Shown here piece after piece: positions 54,501 to 62,832 of a stretch of 64,000 nt of DNA. Source of the stretch: Gammaproteobacteria bacterium (GTDB lineage Bacteria > Pseudomonadota > Gammaproteobacteria > Steroidobacterales > Steroidobacteraceae); contig PKRE01000005.1 of the NCBI GenBank assembly GCA_017577615.1, forward strand, positions 1-64,000. Reading direction: 5' to 3'. Both the position numbers and the translations under genes were made by a program. Position 1 is the first letter of the stretch, and every line of letters begins with the position of its first letter. The notes beneath the pieces were generated by a model that was not told the origin of the DNA, searched no databases, and worked only from the letters and a program-made list of their open reading frames with translations.

Positions 54501-56393
54501 CTAAACTTGTACGTCCGCCAAATTGCCTTTGGTCTCCAACCAAACGCGCCTGTCGGCCGCGCGTTTCTTGGCGAGCAGCATGTCGAGCATTTCATCAGCC
54601 TCATCGCCGTCGTCAACGGTGAGCTGCACCAGACGTCGTGTTTCGGGCGCCATGGTGGTCTCGCGCAGTTGCATCGCACTCATCTCGCCCAGACCCTTGA
54701 AGCGCGTGACGACCGGTTTGGCGCGTGGATTCTCCGCCGCGATCCGATCGAGTATGCCGATGCGCTCGGCATCATCGAGCGCGTAATAGACCTGCTTACC
54801 GACGTCGATGCGAAAGAGCGGCGGCATCGCAACATAGATATGCCCAGCCTCGACGAGCGGACGAAAGTGCCGCAAGAACAGCGCACACAGCAGCGTGGCG
54901 ATGTGCTGACCGTCGGAATCGGCGTCCGCCAGAATGCATATTTTATGGTAGCGCAGGCCGTCGAGCTTGTCGGACCCGGGATCAACGCCAATCGCCGTGG
55001 CAATGTGGTTCACTTCCTGCGATTGCAGCACACCGCTCGCATCCACCTCCCACGTGTTCAGGATCTTACCGCGCAACGGCATGACGGCCTGAAATTCGCG
55101 GTCGCGCGCCTGCTTGGCCGAGCCCCCTGCGGAATCTCCTTCGACGAGAAACAGCTCGCTGCGTCTCGGATCCTGGCTCGTGCAATCGGCCAGCTTCCCG
55201 GGTAGCGCCGGCCCGCTCACGACACGCTTGCGCGCCACTGATTTCGACGCTTTCGCTCGTGCCTGCGCGCTGGCGATCGCGAGCTGCGCAATCTTCTCGC
55301 CCGACTCGGGGTGTTGGTTCAGCCAAAGCGCGAACTGATCCTTGACCACACCCGACACGAAGGCCGCTGATTCGCGCGACGACAGGCGTTCCTTCGTCTG
55401 TCCCGCAAACTGCGGATCCTTCATCTTGATCGAGAGCACAAAGCTCAGGTCCTCCCAGACGTCCTCGGGCGCGAGCTTCAGCCCTTTTGGTAACAGGTTA
55501 CGGAACTCGCAAAACTCGCGAATCGCCTCAGTCAGGCCGAGACGCAATCCGTTTACGTGCGTCCCGCCTTGCGGTGTCGGGATGAGATTGACATAGCTCT
55601 CCTCGACCTTCGGACCATCATCGATGCGCCAAGCGACCGCCCATTCTGCGGCTTCCTGCTCGCCTTCGAGATTGCCGCTGAACAGCTCGGGCGGCAACCA
55701 CTCCCCTTCGCCGAGAGCTTGACGTAGATACTCGTTCACTCCGCCGGTGTACAACCATTCTTCCTTCTCGCCCGTCTGCTCAATCGTGAGCGTGACGCGC
55801 AAGCCAGGGCACAGGACCGCCTTCGCTCGCAGCGTGTGCTTGAGTCGTGGCACCGAGAAGTTCACCGATTCGAAGAATTGCGGATCGGGCCAGAAGCGCA
55901 CAGTTGTGCCCGTGTTGCTCTTGCCCACATCACCAACGACGCGCAGTTTCGAGGCAACCTTCCCGTTCTTGAAGCCGATGTGGTACTGCTTGCCGCCGCG
56001 CTTGATCCAGCACTCGAGCCTCTTCGACAGGGCGTTCACCACCGACACGCCCACGCCATGCAAGCCGCCGGAGAACTTGTAGTTCTTGTCCGAGAACTTT
56101 CCGCCAGCATGCAGTCGCGTCAGGATGAGCTCGACACCGCTCACCTTTTCTTTCGGGTGGATGTCCACCGGCATACCGCGACCGTCGTCGGCCACCTCGA
56201 GCGATCCGTCTTTGTAGAGCGTCACGTCGACGCGCTTGGCGTAACCTGCAAGCGCCTCGTCAACTGAGTTGTCGATGACTTCATGTGCGAGGTGATTCGG
56301 TCGGCTCGTGTCCGTGTACATGCCGGGGCGGCGTCGCACGGGATCGAGCCCGCTCAGGACTTCGATGTCGGAAGCGGTATAGGACTTTGCCAT
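54501..56393 (-). CDS. parE: DNA topoisomerase IV subunit B
   Basis: ATPase subunit of topoisomerase IV. GHKL ATP site: HLAHEVIDNSVDEALAG, VADDGRGMPVDIHPKE and the lid GGLHGVGVSVVNALS. TOPRIM: LFLVEGDSAGGSAKQARDRE and ILADADSDGQHIATLLCALF. 630 aa, the same as E. coli ParE, and without the insert typical of proteobacterial GyrB. ATG 56393. Together with parC it forms a two-gene unit. Confidence 0.96.
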   Translation of the reverse strand: MAKSYTASDIEVLSGLDPVRRRPGMYTDTSRPNHLAHEVIDNSVDEALAGYAKRVDVTLYKDGSLEVADDGRGMPVDIHPKEKVSGVELILTRLHAGGKFSDKNYKFSGGLHGVGVSVVNALSKRLECWIKRGGKQYHIGFKNGKVASKLRVVGDVGKSNTGTTVRFWPDPQFFESVNFSVPRLKHTLRAKAVLCPGLRVTLTIEQTGEKEEWLYTGGVNEYLRQALGEGEWLPPELFSGNLEGEQEAAEWAVAWRIDDGPKVEESYVNLIPTPQGGTHVNGLRLGLTEAIREFCEFRNLLPKGLKLAPEDVWEDLSFVLSIKMKDPQFAGQTKERLSSRESAAFVSGVVKDQFALWLNQHPESGEKIAQLAIASAQARAKASKSVARKRVVSGPALPGKLADCTSQDPRRSELFLVEGDSAGGSAKQARDREFQAVMPLRGKILNTWEVDASGVLQSQEVNHIATAIGVDPGSDKLDGLRYHKICILADADSDGQHIATLLCALFLRHFRPLVEAGHIYVAMPPLFRIDVGKQVYYALDDAERIGILDRIAAENPRAKPVVTRFKGLGEMSAMQLRETTMAPETRRLVQLTVDDGDEADEMLDMLLAKKRAADRRVWLETKGNLADVQV

Positions 56394-56614
56394 TTATTCG
56401 CGAAGCGCGTCAGAGTTGAAGGCGCGCGGATTCTAACAGAGAGGGCCGGGATGCAACGTCGGTGTTGGCGGTCGATGACTGCCGGCCACGTCCGCGTTGC
56501 CAGCCGCAGCGGCCCGCGGGCGCGACACACCGATATATTGCGCAGGGAAGCGACGATTCAACCGTGCTCAAGCGAGCCTGAGCAAGCACGCGCTGTGGCC
56601 GGCCGACGCTGAGC

Positions 56615-57208
56615 TCAAGCCAGGTCGCTCGCGATCGCGTCGCGGATCTGTTGCGGTAGCGGCTCGACGCTGTGTCGATACTTGTCGTGATCGATCCCGA
56701 TGCTGACCGACGCGCCGTTCTTGACGGCCTCGCGCATCGGCTCGGTCAGCTCGAAGCGCATGAAGTGGACGGACGAGGTCTTCTCCGCGGTGTCGCGCTC
56801 GAGGTCCTCGTCCGCGATGGCCCAGACGCGTTCGAAACCCGCGACCTGCACCCAGCAGCGGTCTTCGATGCCTATGAGCTCTGCCAAACGGCGGAGTCGC
56901 TCTTCACGGTCCGGATACTCGATCAGCAACGTCACCTTCCAGTTGGTGCCGTCGGGGATGAGCGGGTTATAGGCATCGAGCTCTTCTTGAATGGCCTCCG
57001 GCTCGAAGATGCGCTCCACGCGCAGCATCTCCTGAACCTGATACTGAACGGTGAGCTGATCTTCAAAGCACCAGGTCGTATTAGGGCCGACGGGCACCGT
57101 ACGTCGACGCTTGTGCTCCAGCACCTTCGCACGAAAGTCCTTGCGCGCGAGCGCGTACTGCTCGAGGCTCATGAGATCGTTGCGAGTCAGCTTCGCTAGG
57201 TGCTGCAT
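56615..57208 (-). CDS. DUF3501 family protein
   Basis: 197 aa, soluble, no signal peptide or membrane segment. It opens KLTRNDLMSLEQYALARKDF and has VPVGPNTTWCFEDQLTVQYQ, then EMLRVERIFEPEAIQEELDA, the hallmark of DUF3501. It contains only two cysteines and no metal motif. Function unknown. It starts 12 nt after the Fe-S protein gene and so is almost surely co-transcribed with it; the two families commonly occur together with rubrerythrin, which suggests a part in the same redox process. Confidence 0.85.
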   Translation of the reverse strand: MQHLAKLTRNDLMSLEQYALARKDFRAKVLEHKRRRTVPVGPNTTWCFEDQLTVQYQVQEMLRVERIFEPEAIQEELDAYNPLIPDGTNWKVTLLIEYPDREERLRRLAELIGIEDRCWVQVAGFERVWAIADEDLERDTAEKTSSVHFMRFELTEPMREAVKNGASVSIGIDHDKYRHSVEPLPQQIRDAIASDLA

Positions 57209-57220
57209 GACAGTGCAACC

Positions 57221-58573
57221 TCAAATTCCATAGGCCATCCGCAACAGCTTGAGCGGATGCGTCGGCTCACGGTGGCCTTCGAGGCCGGACTGAATCTGAC
57301 GCGCCGCCATGGGACAATCGCTCGAGTAATGATCGGCCCCGGCATCGCTGACCCGCCTCACAACCGGGCGCGCGATCTTGACCGATGCATCCCGAAATTC
57401 GCGCTTGACCCCGTACGTTCCATCGTGCCCAGAGCAACGCTCGATCGCATCGACCTGAGTGTCGGGTATCAGCATCAGCACATCGCGCGTCTTGAGACCA
57501 ATGTTCTGCACCCGCGTGTGACACGGCACGTGGTAAGCGACCTTACCGAGCTTGTGTACGAAGTCGGTGCGAAGCAATCCTGCTCGATGGCGCGCCCATA
57601 GGTACTCGAACGGATCGAACGTCGCGTCGCGCACCTTCTGCACCAGCGGGTCGCCGGGGAACAGGAGCGGTAACTCCTGTTTGAACATCAGGGTGCACGA
57701 AGGAATGGGCGTGACGATGTCCCAGCCCTCGTCCACCCAACGCGCGAGCTCGGGAATGTTTTCGTTCTTGAGCTTCTCGATCGTTTGTAGGTCGCCGAGC
57801 TCGAGCTTCGGCATCCCACAGCAGCGCTCTTGCCGCGCCAGGGCGACAGGAATTCCGTTGTGCTCGAACACCGCGACGAGATCTTCGGCGAGCGACGGCT
57901 CGTTGCGGTTTCCATAACAAGTCACGAACAACACCACGCGCCCTTTCGTATCCTCGGTTGGCTTGGGCTCCAAGGCGACATGCGTCTTGGCGCGATGACG
58001 TTTGCGGTACGTCTTGCTGTGGTACTGCGGGATCGGCGCCTCTGGATGCACGCCGAGCGTCTTGTCGAGCAGCGAGCGTCCAAATGCCGTCTTATTGACG
58101 GCGTTCACGGCCTCTGCCACGACTGGAATACCAGCGAGCCGTCCCACCACATCGGTTGAGCTCAGGATCTTGTCGCGAAGACGAACCGAGCCCTGTCGGA
58201 ATTTGTAGTGCTTCGCGCGCAGCATCAGGTGCGGGAAGTCGATATTGAAGGGATGCGGCGGCACGTACGGGCACTTCGACATGTAGCACATGTCGCAGAG
58301 GTAACAGTGATCGACCACATCCCAGTAGACCTTCTTGTCGACGGAATCGAGCTCTCCGGTCGCCGATTCGTCGATCGCATCGAAGAGCGTCGGGAAGGCG
58401 TTGCAAAGGCTGAAGCAGCGCCGACAGCCGTGACAGATATCGAAGACGCGCTCGAGCTCCTTGAGCAGCGACTCTTCATTTACGTAGTCGGGATCCTTCC
58501 ACGCGATGGGGTGACGCGTGGGAGCTTCGAGACTGCCTTCGCGCTGCGGAAGGGATGCGGATGGCTTGGACAC
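57221..58573 (-). CDS. GlpC/HdrB-like iron-sulfur oxidoreductase
   Basis: 450 aa. Two [4Fe-4S] motifs in the N-terminal part: Cys47, 50, 53, 57 in DICHGCRRCFSLCNAFP and Cys90, 93, 96, 101 in HCYLCDMCYMSKCPYVP. Two CCG-type domains follow; the first is intact (QERCCGMPKLELGD), but in the second CC is changed to CS (ERCSGHDGTYG), with YHVPCHTRVQNIG before it. No transmembrane segment. GTG 58573 has AGGA 5 nt upstream. It lies between rubrerythrin (116 nt upstream) and DUF3501 (12 nt downstream). I infer an electron-transfer role towards the rubrerythrin; glycerol-3-phosphate oxidation is unlikely, as no glpA or glpB is present. Confidence 0.88.
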   Translation of the reverse strand: MSKPSASLPQREGSLEAPTRHPIAWKDPDYVNEESLLKELERVFDICHGCRRCFSLCNAFPTLFDAIDESATGELDSVDKKVYWDVVDHCYLCDMCYMSKCPYVPPHPFNIDFPHLMLRAKHYKFRQGSVRLRDKILSSTDVVGRLAGIPVVAEAVNAVNKTAFGRSLLDKTLGVHPEAPIPQYHSKTYRKRHRAKTHVALEPKPTEDTKGRVVLFVTCYGNRNEPSLAEDLVAVFEHNGIPVALARQERCCGMPKLELGDLQTIEKLKNENIPELARWVDEGWDIVTPIPSCTLMFKQELPLLFPGDPLVQKVRDATFDPFEYLWARHRAGLLRTDFVHKLGKVAYHVPCHTRVQNIGLKTRDVLMLIPDTQVDAIERCSGHDGTYGVKREFRDASVKIARPVVRRVSDAGADHYSSDCPMAARQIQSGLEGHREPTHPLKLLRMAYGI

Positions 58574-58689
58574 GACGTTCCTACACAGTCTGGAGCTGGA
58601 TGAAAACCGTGGAGTGTGTGTGCACCCAGCCGCGGGCCGAGGTGGCTACTGCCACCCCGGGCCTCGAGACGGCCAAAGCGTCTCTTCGA

Positions 58690-59112
58690 CTAGCTCCCAA
58701 GCGTGTCGAGCGCCTTCTGGAAGCGGTTGGCGTGTGAGCGCTCGGCTTTAGCCAACGTTTCGAACCAGTCTGCGATCTCGTCGAAGCCTTCTTCGCGTGC
58801 CTCCTTCGCCATACCCGGATACATATCCGTGTACTCGTAGGTCTCGCCTGCGATCGCAGCCTTCAAGTTCGAAGCCGTATCGCCGATCGGTAAGCCGGTC
58901 GCGGGATCACCCACTGCCTCGAGGTATTCCAGATGGCCGTGAGCGTGGCCGGTCTCGCCTTCTGCAGTCGAGCGGAACACGGCCGCGACATCGTTGTAAC
59001 CCTCGACGTCCGCCTTGGCCGCGAAATACAGGTAACGGCGATTAGCTTGTGACTCACCGGCAAACGCTTCCTTCAAGTTCTTCTCTGTCTTCGTGCCCTT
59101 CAGACTCTTCAT
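58690..59112 (-). CDS. rubrerythrin-type diiron protein lacking the rubredoxin domain
   Basis: 140 aa, predicted cytoplasmic peroxidase. The ferritin-like four-helix fold carries the diiron ligands in LKEAFAGESQANRRYLYFAA, EGETGHAHGHLEYL, AIAGETYEYTDMYPGMAKEA and LAKAERSHANRFQKAL. The C-terminal rubredoxin FeS4 domain of classical rubrerythrin (about 190 aa) is absent and there is no CxxC, so an outside electron donor is needed; the Fe-S protein encoded next is an obvious candidate. A promoter and palindrome lie about 110-165 nt upstream. Confidence 0.92.
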   Translation of the reverse strand: MKSLKGTKTEKNLKEAFAGESQANRRYLYFAAKADVEGYNDVAAVFRSTAEGETGHAHGHLEYLEAVGDPATGLPIGDTASNLKAAIAGETYEYTDMYPGMAKEAREEGFDEIADWFETLAKAERSHANRFQKALDTLGS

Positions 59113-59224
59113 GTCGAGACCCTCGCTAACTCGCTAAGTGGACGAACCGAAGGTGCGGCGCGGTGGCACCGAACGTCGTGCCTGCGCCGACGTCGGACCT
59201 GTCTGAGGAGGTCGGCCGGACTCC

Positions 59225-59239
59225 TTAGACCTAGTCTAA
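59225..59239. promoter_or_regulatory. palindromic operator candidate upstream of the rubrerythrin operon
   Basis: TTAGAC-CTA-GTCTAA is a perfect 6-bp inverted repeat with a 3-bp centre. It covers about +2 to +16 relative to the start predicted from the adjacent promoter, the place for a repressor. The regulator is unknown; an Rrf2/IscR-type or peroxide-sensing factor is a guess from the gene content. Confidence 0.5.
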
Positions 59240-59247
59240 CCGCGAAG

Positions 59248-59276
59248 AATCTATGCCCGGCACTCCATCAAGTCAA
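59248..59276 (-). promoter_or_regulatory. sigma-70 promoter of the rubrerythrin / Fe-S / DUF3501 operon
   Basis: On the minus strand TTGACT (59276-59271), 17-nt spacer, TAGATT (59253-59248). Predicted start near 59241, leaving a leader of about 128 nt before the rubrerythrin ATG. Confidence 0.7.
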
Positions 59277-59365
59277 CGCCGGAAGGACCCACACGAGCGA
59301 ATCGCATTTGACCGTCCGCGCGGCTGCATGCAAGCTTGCGTTGCTGTTATTGTCTTCAGTCGATC

Positions 59366-59653
59366 GTGAATACCTCCGCTCCAAAATCATCCGACGACCA
59401 GAACACGGTGGCGCCCGACTTCGAGCGTTCGCTCGCTGAGCTCGAAGCCATTGTCGAACGCCTCGAGCATGGTGAGCTCAGCTTGGAGGAGTCGTTGCAG
59501 CAGTTCGAACGCGGCGTACGGCTCACACGTGCGTGTCAGGCTGCGCTCAAGGAAGCCGAACAGAAAGTGGAGATCCTGTTGCGCAAGAGCGGCGACTCCG
59601 AGTCGCTCGAGACGGCTCCTTTCGAAGATCCGGTCGCGAGTGACGAAGATTGA
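59366..59653 (+). CDS. xseB: exodeoxyribonuclease VII small subunit
   Basis: Small helical subunit that joins XseA in single-strand DNA exonuclease VII. Signature FERSLAELEAIVERLEHGEL then SLEESLQQFERGVRLTRACQ. 95 aa from GTG 59366; a TTG at 59336 would add 10 unconserved residues. The acidic C-terminus is longer than in E. coli (80 aa). Its stop overlaps the start of ispA, giving the xseB-ispA-dxs order known from E. coli. Confidence 0.93.
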   Translation: MNTSAPKSSDDQNTVAPDFERSLAELEAIVERLEHGELSLEESLQQFERGVRLTRACQAALKEAEQKVEILLRKSGDSESLETAPFEDPVASDED

Positions 59654-60579
59654 CGCCTGCGAGCCCCCTGGTGCAGACCCTCCCCGTGGATTTTTCTACA
59701 CGGCTCGGCGCCTGGCAGCGACGCGTGGAAGAGCAGCTGGCCGCGCGACTGCCGGACGCGCGCACCGAGCCGAAACGGCTACACGAAGCCATGCGCTACA
59801 GCGTCCTGGGCGGCGGCAAACGCGTGCGGCCGGCGCTCGTCTACGCCACAGCCGACGTGCTCGGTGTACCCCTGACGCATGTCGACGGTGCCGCTTGCGC
59901 CGTGGAATTCATCCATGTGTATTCGCTCGTGCACGACGATCTGCCCGCGATGGACAACGACGAGCTGCGCCGCGGCCGTCCGACCTGCCATCGGGCGTTC
60001 GATGAGGCCACCGCGATACTCGCCGGCGATGCGCTGCAAGTCTTGGCGTTCCAGACGCTCGTGAGCGGTCCTGGTTTGCCGGACAGCGCTCAAGTCCGTC
60101 TCCGGCTGGTCGACTTGCTGGCCCAGGCGAGCGGCACGGATGGCATGGCGGGCGGACAGGCACTCGACCTTGCTGCGCTGGGCCAGGAGCTGTCGTTGGC
60201 AGAAATCGAGGCGATGCATGCGCGCAAGACAGGCGCTCTGATCCGGGCGTGTGTCCTGATGGCGGCGGCGTGCGCCGAGCAGCTTGCCGAATCCGCGCTG
60301 GTTGCGCTCGACGAGTACGCGACGTCGATCGGCCTCGCCTTTCAGATTCAAGACGATCTTCTCGACGTCGAGGGCGACGCTGCCGTGCTCGGTAAGGCGA
60401 CCGGAGCGGACCTTGCGCTGAATAAGCCGACCTATCCGGCGGTCGCGGGAATCGCCGCTGCACGCGCGCGCGTGCGCGAGCTGCACGAGCGTGCGCTCGC
60501 GGCACTCGGTTCGAGCGGTTTAGCGAACACCGAGCCACTCGCCGCCATGTCGCACTGGCTGGTGGCACGAAGAAGTTAG
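59650..60579 (+). CDS. ispA: (2E,6E)-farnesyl diphosphate synthase
   Basis: Condenses isopentenyl diphosphate with dimethylallyl and geranyl diphosphate. First Asp-rich motif in YSLVHDDLPAMDNDELRRGR, second in FQIQDDLLDVEGDAAVLGKA; GGGKRVRPALVYATADVLG near the N-terminus. The open frame starts with TTG 59650, overlapping the xseB TGA, and gives 309 aa; GTG 59671 would give 302 aa. Neither has a strong ribosome site. dxs follows about 210 nt downstream, beyond intergenic word repeats. Confidence 0.94.
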   Translation: MTPASPLVQTLPVDFSTRLGAWQRRVEEQLAARLPDARTEPKRLHEAMRYSVLGGGKRVRPALVYATADVLGVPLTHVDGAACAVEFIHVYSLVHDDLPAMDNDELRRGRPTCHRAFDEATAILAGDALQVLAFQTLVSGPGLPDSAQVRLRLVDLLAQASGTDGMAGGQALDLAALGQELSLAEIEAMHARKTGALIRACVLMAAACAEQLAESALVALDEYATSIGLAFQIQDDLLDVEGDAAVLGKATGADLALNKPTYPAVAGIAAARARVRELHERALAALGSSGLANTEPLAAMSHWLVARRS

Positions 60580-60614
60580 CCTGTGGGCTCCGCACAAGAG
60601 CGTCTCGGTGCCAC

Positions 60615-60653
60615 TTTCCCTGCCCTTTCCCTATTCACTCCCCTCCCTCGTTC
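60615..60653. repeat. GGGAATAG/GGGAAAGG-family word repeat (C2)
   Basis: Pyrimidine-rich run TTTCCCTGCCCTTTCCCTAT then TCACTCCCCTCCCTCGTTCC. Words CCTTTCCC, TTCCCTG and CTATTC are shared with the element at 36700-36789. Confidence 0.45.
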
Positions 60654-60655
60654 CG

Positions 60656-60677
60656 ACAGCCTACAGCCTAGCGCCAC
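60656..60677. repeat. GGCTGTAG-family short word repeat (A8)
   Basis: ACAGCCTACAGCCTAGCGCC, two CTACAGCC-type units directly next to the C2 element. CTACAGCC also occurs at 14823, and the reverse GGCTGTAG at 29740 and 63664. Confidence 0.4.
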
Positions 60678-60792
60678 ATATCCTGTAAACTCACGCGAGC
60701 CTCAGTCCGTTGTCATGATTCGGCCGACGAGCGCCCTCATCATCTGACACGGTCGCGCGAGATTTTTTGCTTGCTTGGTCGAACACAGCTCG

Positions 60793-62676
60793 ATGAACGC
60801 TGGCTCTTCGTACCCGCTTCTCTTCGCGATCGATTCGCCCGCCGATCTGCGCAAACTGTCGGTGAGCGACCTCGAGCGCGTTTCCGCAGAGCTGCGGCAA
60901 TACCTGATCGAGACGGTGAGCCAGATGGGCGGACATTTCGCTGCTGGGCTGGGTGCCGTCGAGCTCACGGTCGCTCTGCACTATGTCTTCGACACGCCTC
61001 ACGACCGACTCGTGTGGGATGTGGGCCATCAAGCCTATCCACACAAGGTCCTGACCGGGCGGCGCGACCTGCTCAAGACCATCAAGAGCAAAGGTGGGCT
61101 TGCACCGTTTCCGACACGCAGCGAAAGCCACTATGACACGTTCGGGGTCGGGCACTCGAGCACTTCCATCAGCGCGGCCCTTGGAATGGCGATCGCTGCC
61201 GCACGTAACGGAGAGCAACGACGCGTGGTCGCGGTGATCGGCGACGGGGCGATGAGCGCCGGCATGGCGTTCGAGGCGCTCAACCACGCGGGCAGCTTGG
61301 ACGTCGACATGCTGGTCGTGCTGAACGACAACGACATGTCGATCTCTGAGAACGTCGGTGCGTTCTCCAACTATTTCGCGCGCGTGCTGTCCGGCAAGCT
61401 CTACGTGACCCTGCGCGAGGGCAGCAAGAAAGTTCTCAGGCGCATGCCGACCGTGTGGGAGCTCGCGCGTCGCTCCGAGGAACACATCAAGGGCATGGTC
61501 TTGCCCGGCACGATCTTCGAAGAGCTCGGCTTCAATTACATCGGCCCCATCGACGGTCACGACATCGGCGCGCTGGTGGCCACGCTGAAGAACCTGCGGG
61601 ATCTCAAAGGGCCGCAGTTTCTTCACGTCATCACCCGCAAGGGCAAGGGCTATCCCCCGGCCGAAGCCGATCCGATCAAGTGGCACGGCCCCGGTCCGTT
61701 CGATCCCAAGAGCGGCGTCATCTTCAAGGAAAAGATCAGCGGTCCGACGTACTCACAAGTATTCGGCGAATGGATCTGCGACATGGCGGCGCTCGACCCG
61801 AAGATCGTCGCCATCACGCCGGCGATGCGTGAAGGCTCGGGGCTGGTCGAATACTCGAAGCGCTTTCCAGACCGCTATTTCGATGTAGCCATCGCCGAGC
61901 AGCACGCAGTCACGCTTGCCGCTGGCATGGCATGCGACGGATTGAAACCGGTCGTCGCGATCTACTCCACATTCCTGCAGCGCGCCTACGATCAGCTGAT
62001 CCACGACGTGGCATTACAGAAGCTCCCAGTGACGTTCGCGATCGATCGTGCCGGGCTCGTCGGAGGCGACGGTGCCACGCATCAGGGGGCATTCGACCTG
62101 TCCTATCTTCGTTGTGTACCGAACCTTCTCATCATGGCGCCCGCAGACGAGAACGAGTGTCGCCAAATGCTGTTCACGGCGGTGCAGTCGCAGATGCCCG
62201 CTGCGGTTCGTTACCCTCGCGGCCAAGGTCCCGGTGTCGCCATCGAGAAGACCATGCGTGCCTTGCCCATCGGCAAAGCGCAGGTGCGCCGAGAGGGACG
62301 AAGCGGCCTTGCCATCGTCGCGGTGGGCGCGATGGTCCCGACGTGCGAGCGAGTGGCAGCGACGCTCGATGCGACGCTGGTGAACCTTCGCTTCGTCAAA
62401 CCGCTCGACGAAGAGCTTCTGCTCGAGATCGCCGCCACGCACCGCGCACTCGTCACGGTTGAAGAGAACGCTGTGGCCGGCGGCGCCGGCAGCGCGATTG
62501 GTGAGTTGCTGGCCGCGCACCGGGTCGAGCTGCCGCTGCTGCACCTCGGTATTCCCGACCGCTTCATCGAGCACGGCTCGCGCGAGGATTGCCTCGCAGC
62601 GGCGGGGCTGGACCTCGCTTCGATCGAGGCCGCCATCGCGCGTTGGTGGCGAGTGCCGGCTCGTGCCGCATCCTGA
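60793..62676 (+). CDS. dxs: 1-deoxy-D-xylulose-5-phosphate synthase
   Basis: First step of the MEP isoprenoid pathway, thiamine-diphosphate dependent. VWDVGHQAYPHKVLTGRRD, the ThDP motif VIGDGAMSAGMAFEALNHAG with LNDNDMSISENVG, and in the second half the catalytic FDVAIAEQHAVTLAAGMA and DRAGLVGGDGATHQGAFDLS. 627 aa from ATG 60793 (E. coli 620). A TTG at 60775 is a weaker start. Downstream of ispA, so two isoprenoid steps are clustered. Confidence 0.97.
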   Translation: MNAGSSYPLLFAIDSPADLRKLSVSDLERVSAELRQYLIETVSQMGGHFAAGLGAVELTVALHYVFDTPHDRLVWDVGHQAYPHKVLTGRRDLLKTIKSKGGLAPFPTRSESHYDTFGVGHSSTSISAALGMAIAAARNGEQRRVVAVIGDGAMSAGMAFEALNHAGSLDVDMLVVLNDNDMSISENVGAFSNYFARVLSGKLYVTLREGSKKVLRRMPTVWELARRSEEHIKGMVLPGTIFEELGFNYIGPIDGHDIGALVATLKNLRDLKGPQFLHVITRKGKGYPPAEADPIKWHGPGPFDPKSGVIFKEKISGPTYSQVFGEWICDMAALDPKIVAITPAMREGSGLVEYSKRFPDRYFDVAIAEQHAVTLAAGMACDGLKPVVAIYSTFLQRAYDQLIHDVALQKLPVTFAIDRAGLVGGDGATHQGAFDLSYLRCVPNLLIMAPADENECRQMLFTAVQSQMPAAVRYPRGQGPGVAIEKTMRALPIGKAQVRREGRSGLAIVAVGAMVPTCERVAATLDATLVNLRFVKPLDEELLLEIAATHRALVTVEENAVAGGAGSAIGELLAAHRVELPLLHLGIPDRFIEHGSREDCLAAAGLDLASIEAAIARWWRVPARAAS

Positions 62677-62832
62677 GAGCGACCGCGGATCCGAAGCCCG
62701 TGTTCGGCGCAGCCGGCCCCTCGCTCATATATTCGATTCACGACTCTGTTTCCGCGTCGCGCAGGGATCGCGGGGTGTCATGCTTTATACTGCCGTTGAT
62801 CGCCGTCAGCGGCCTCTAGCCTCGGATCGTTC

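Noticed and set aside
60580..60792. Thiamine or other riboswitch upstream of dxs
   Set aside because: The gap consists of word repeats and lacks the conserved CTGAGA and ACCTG sequences of a TPP riboswitch.
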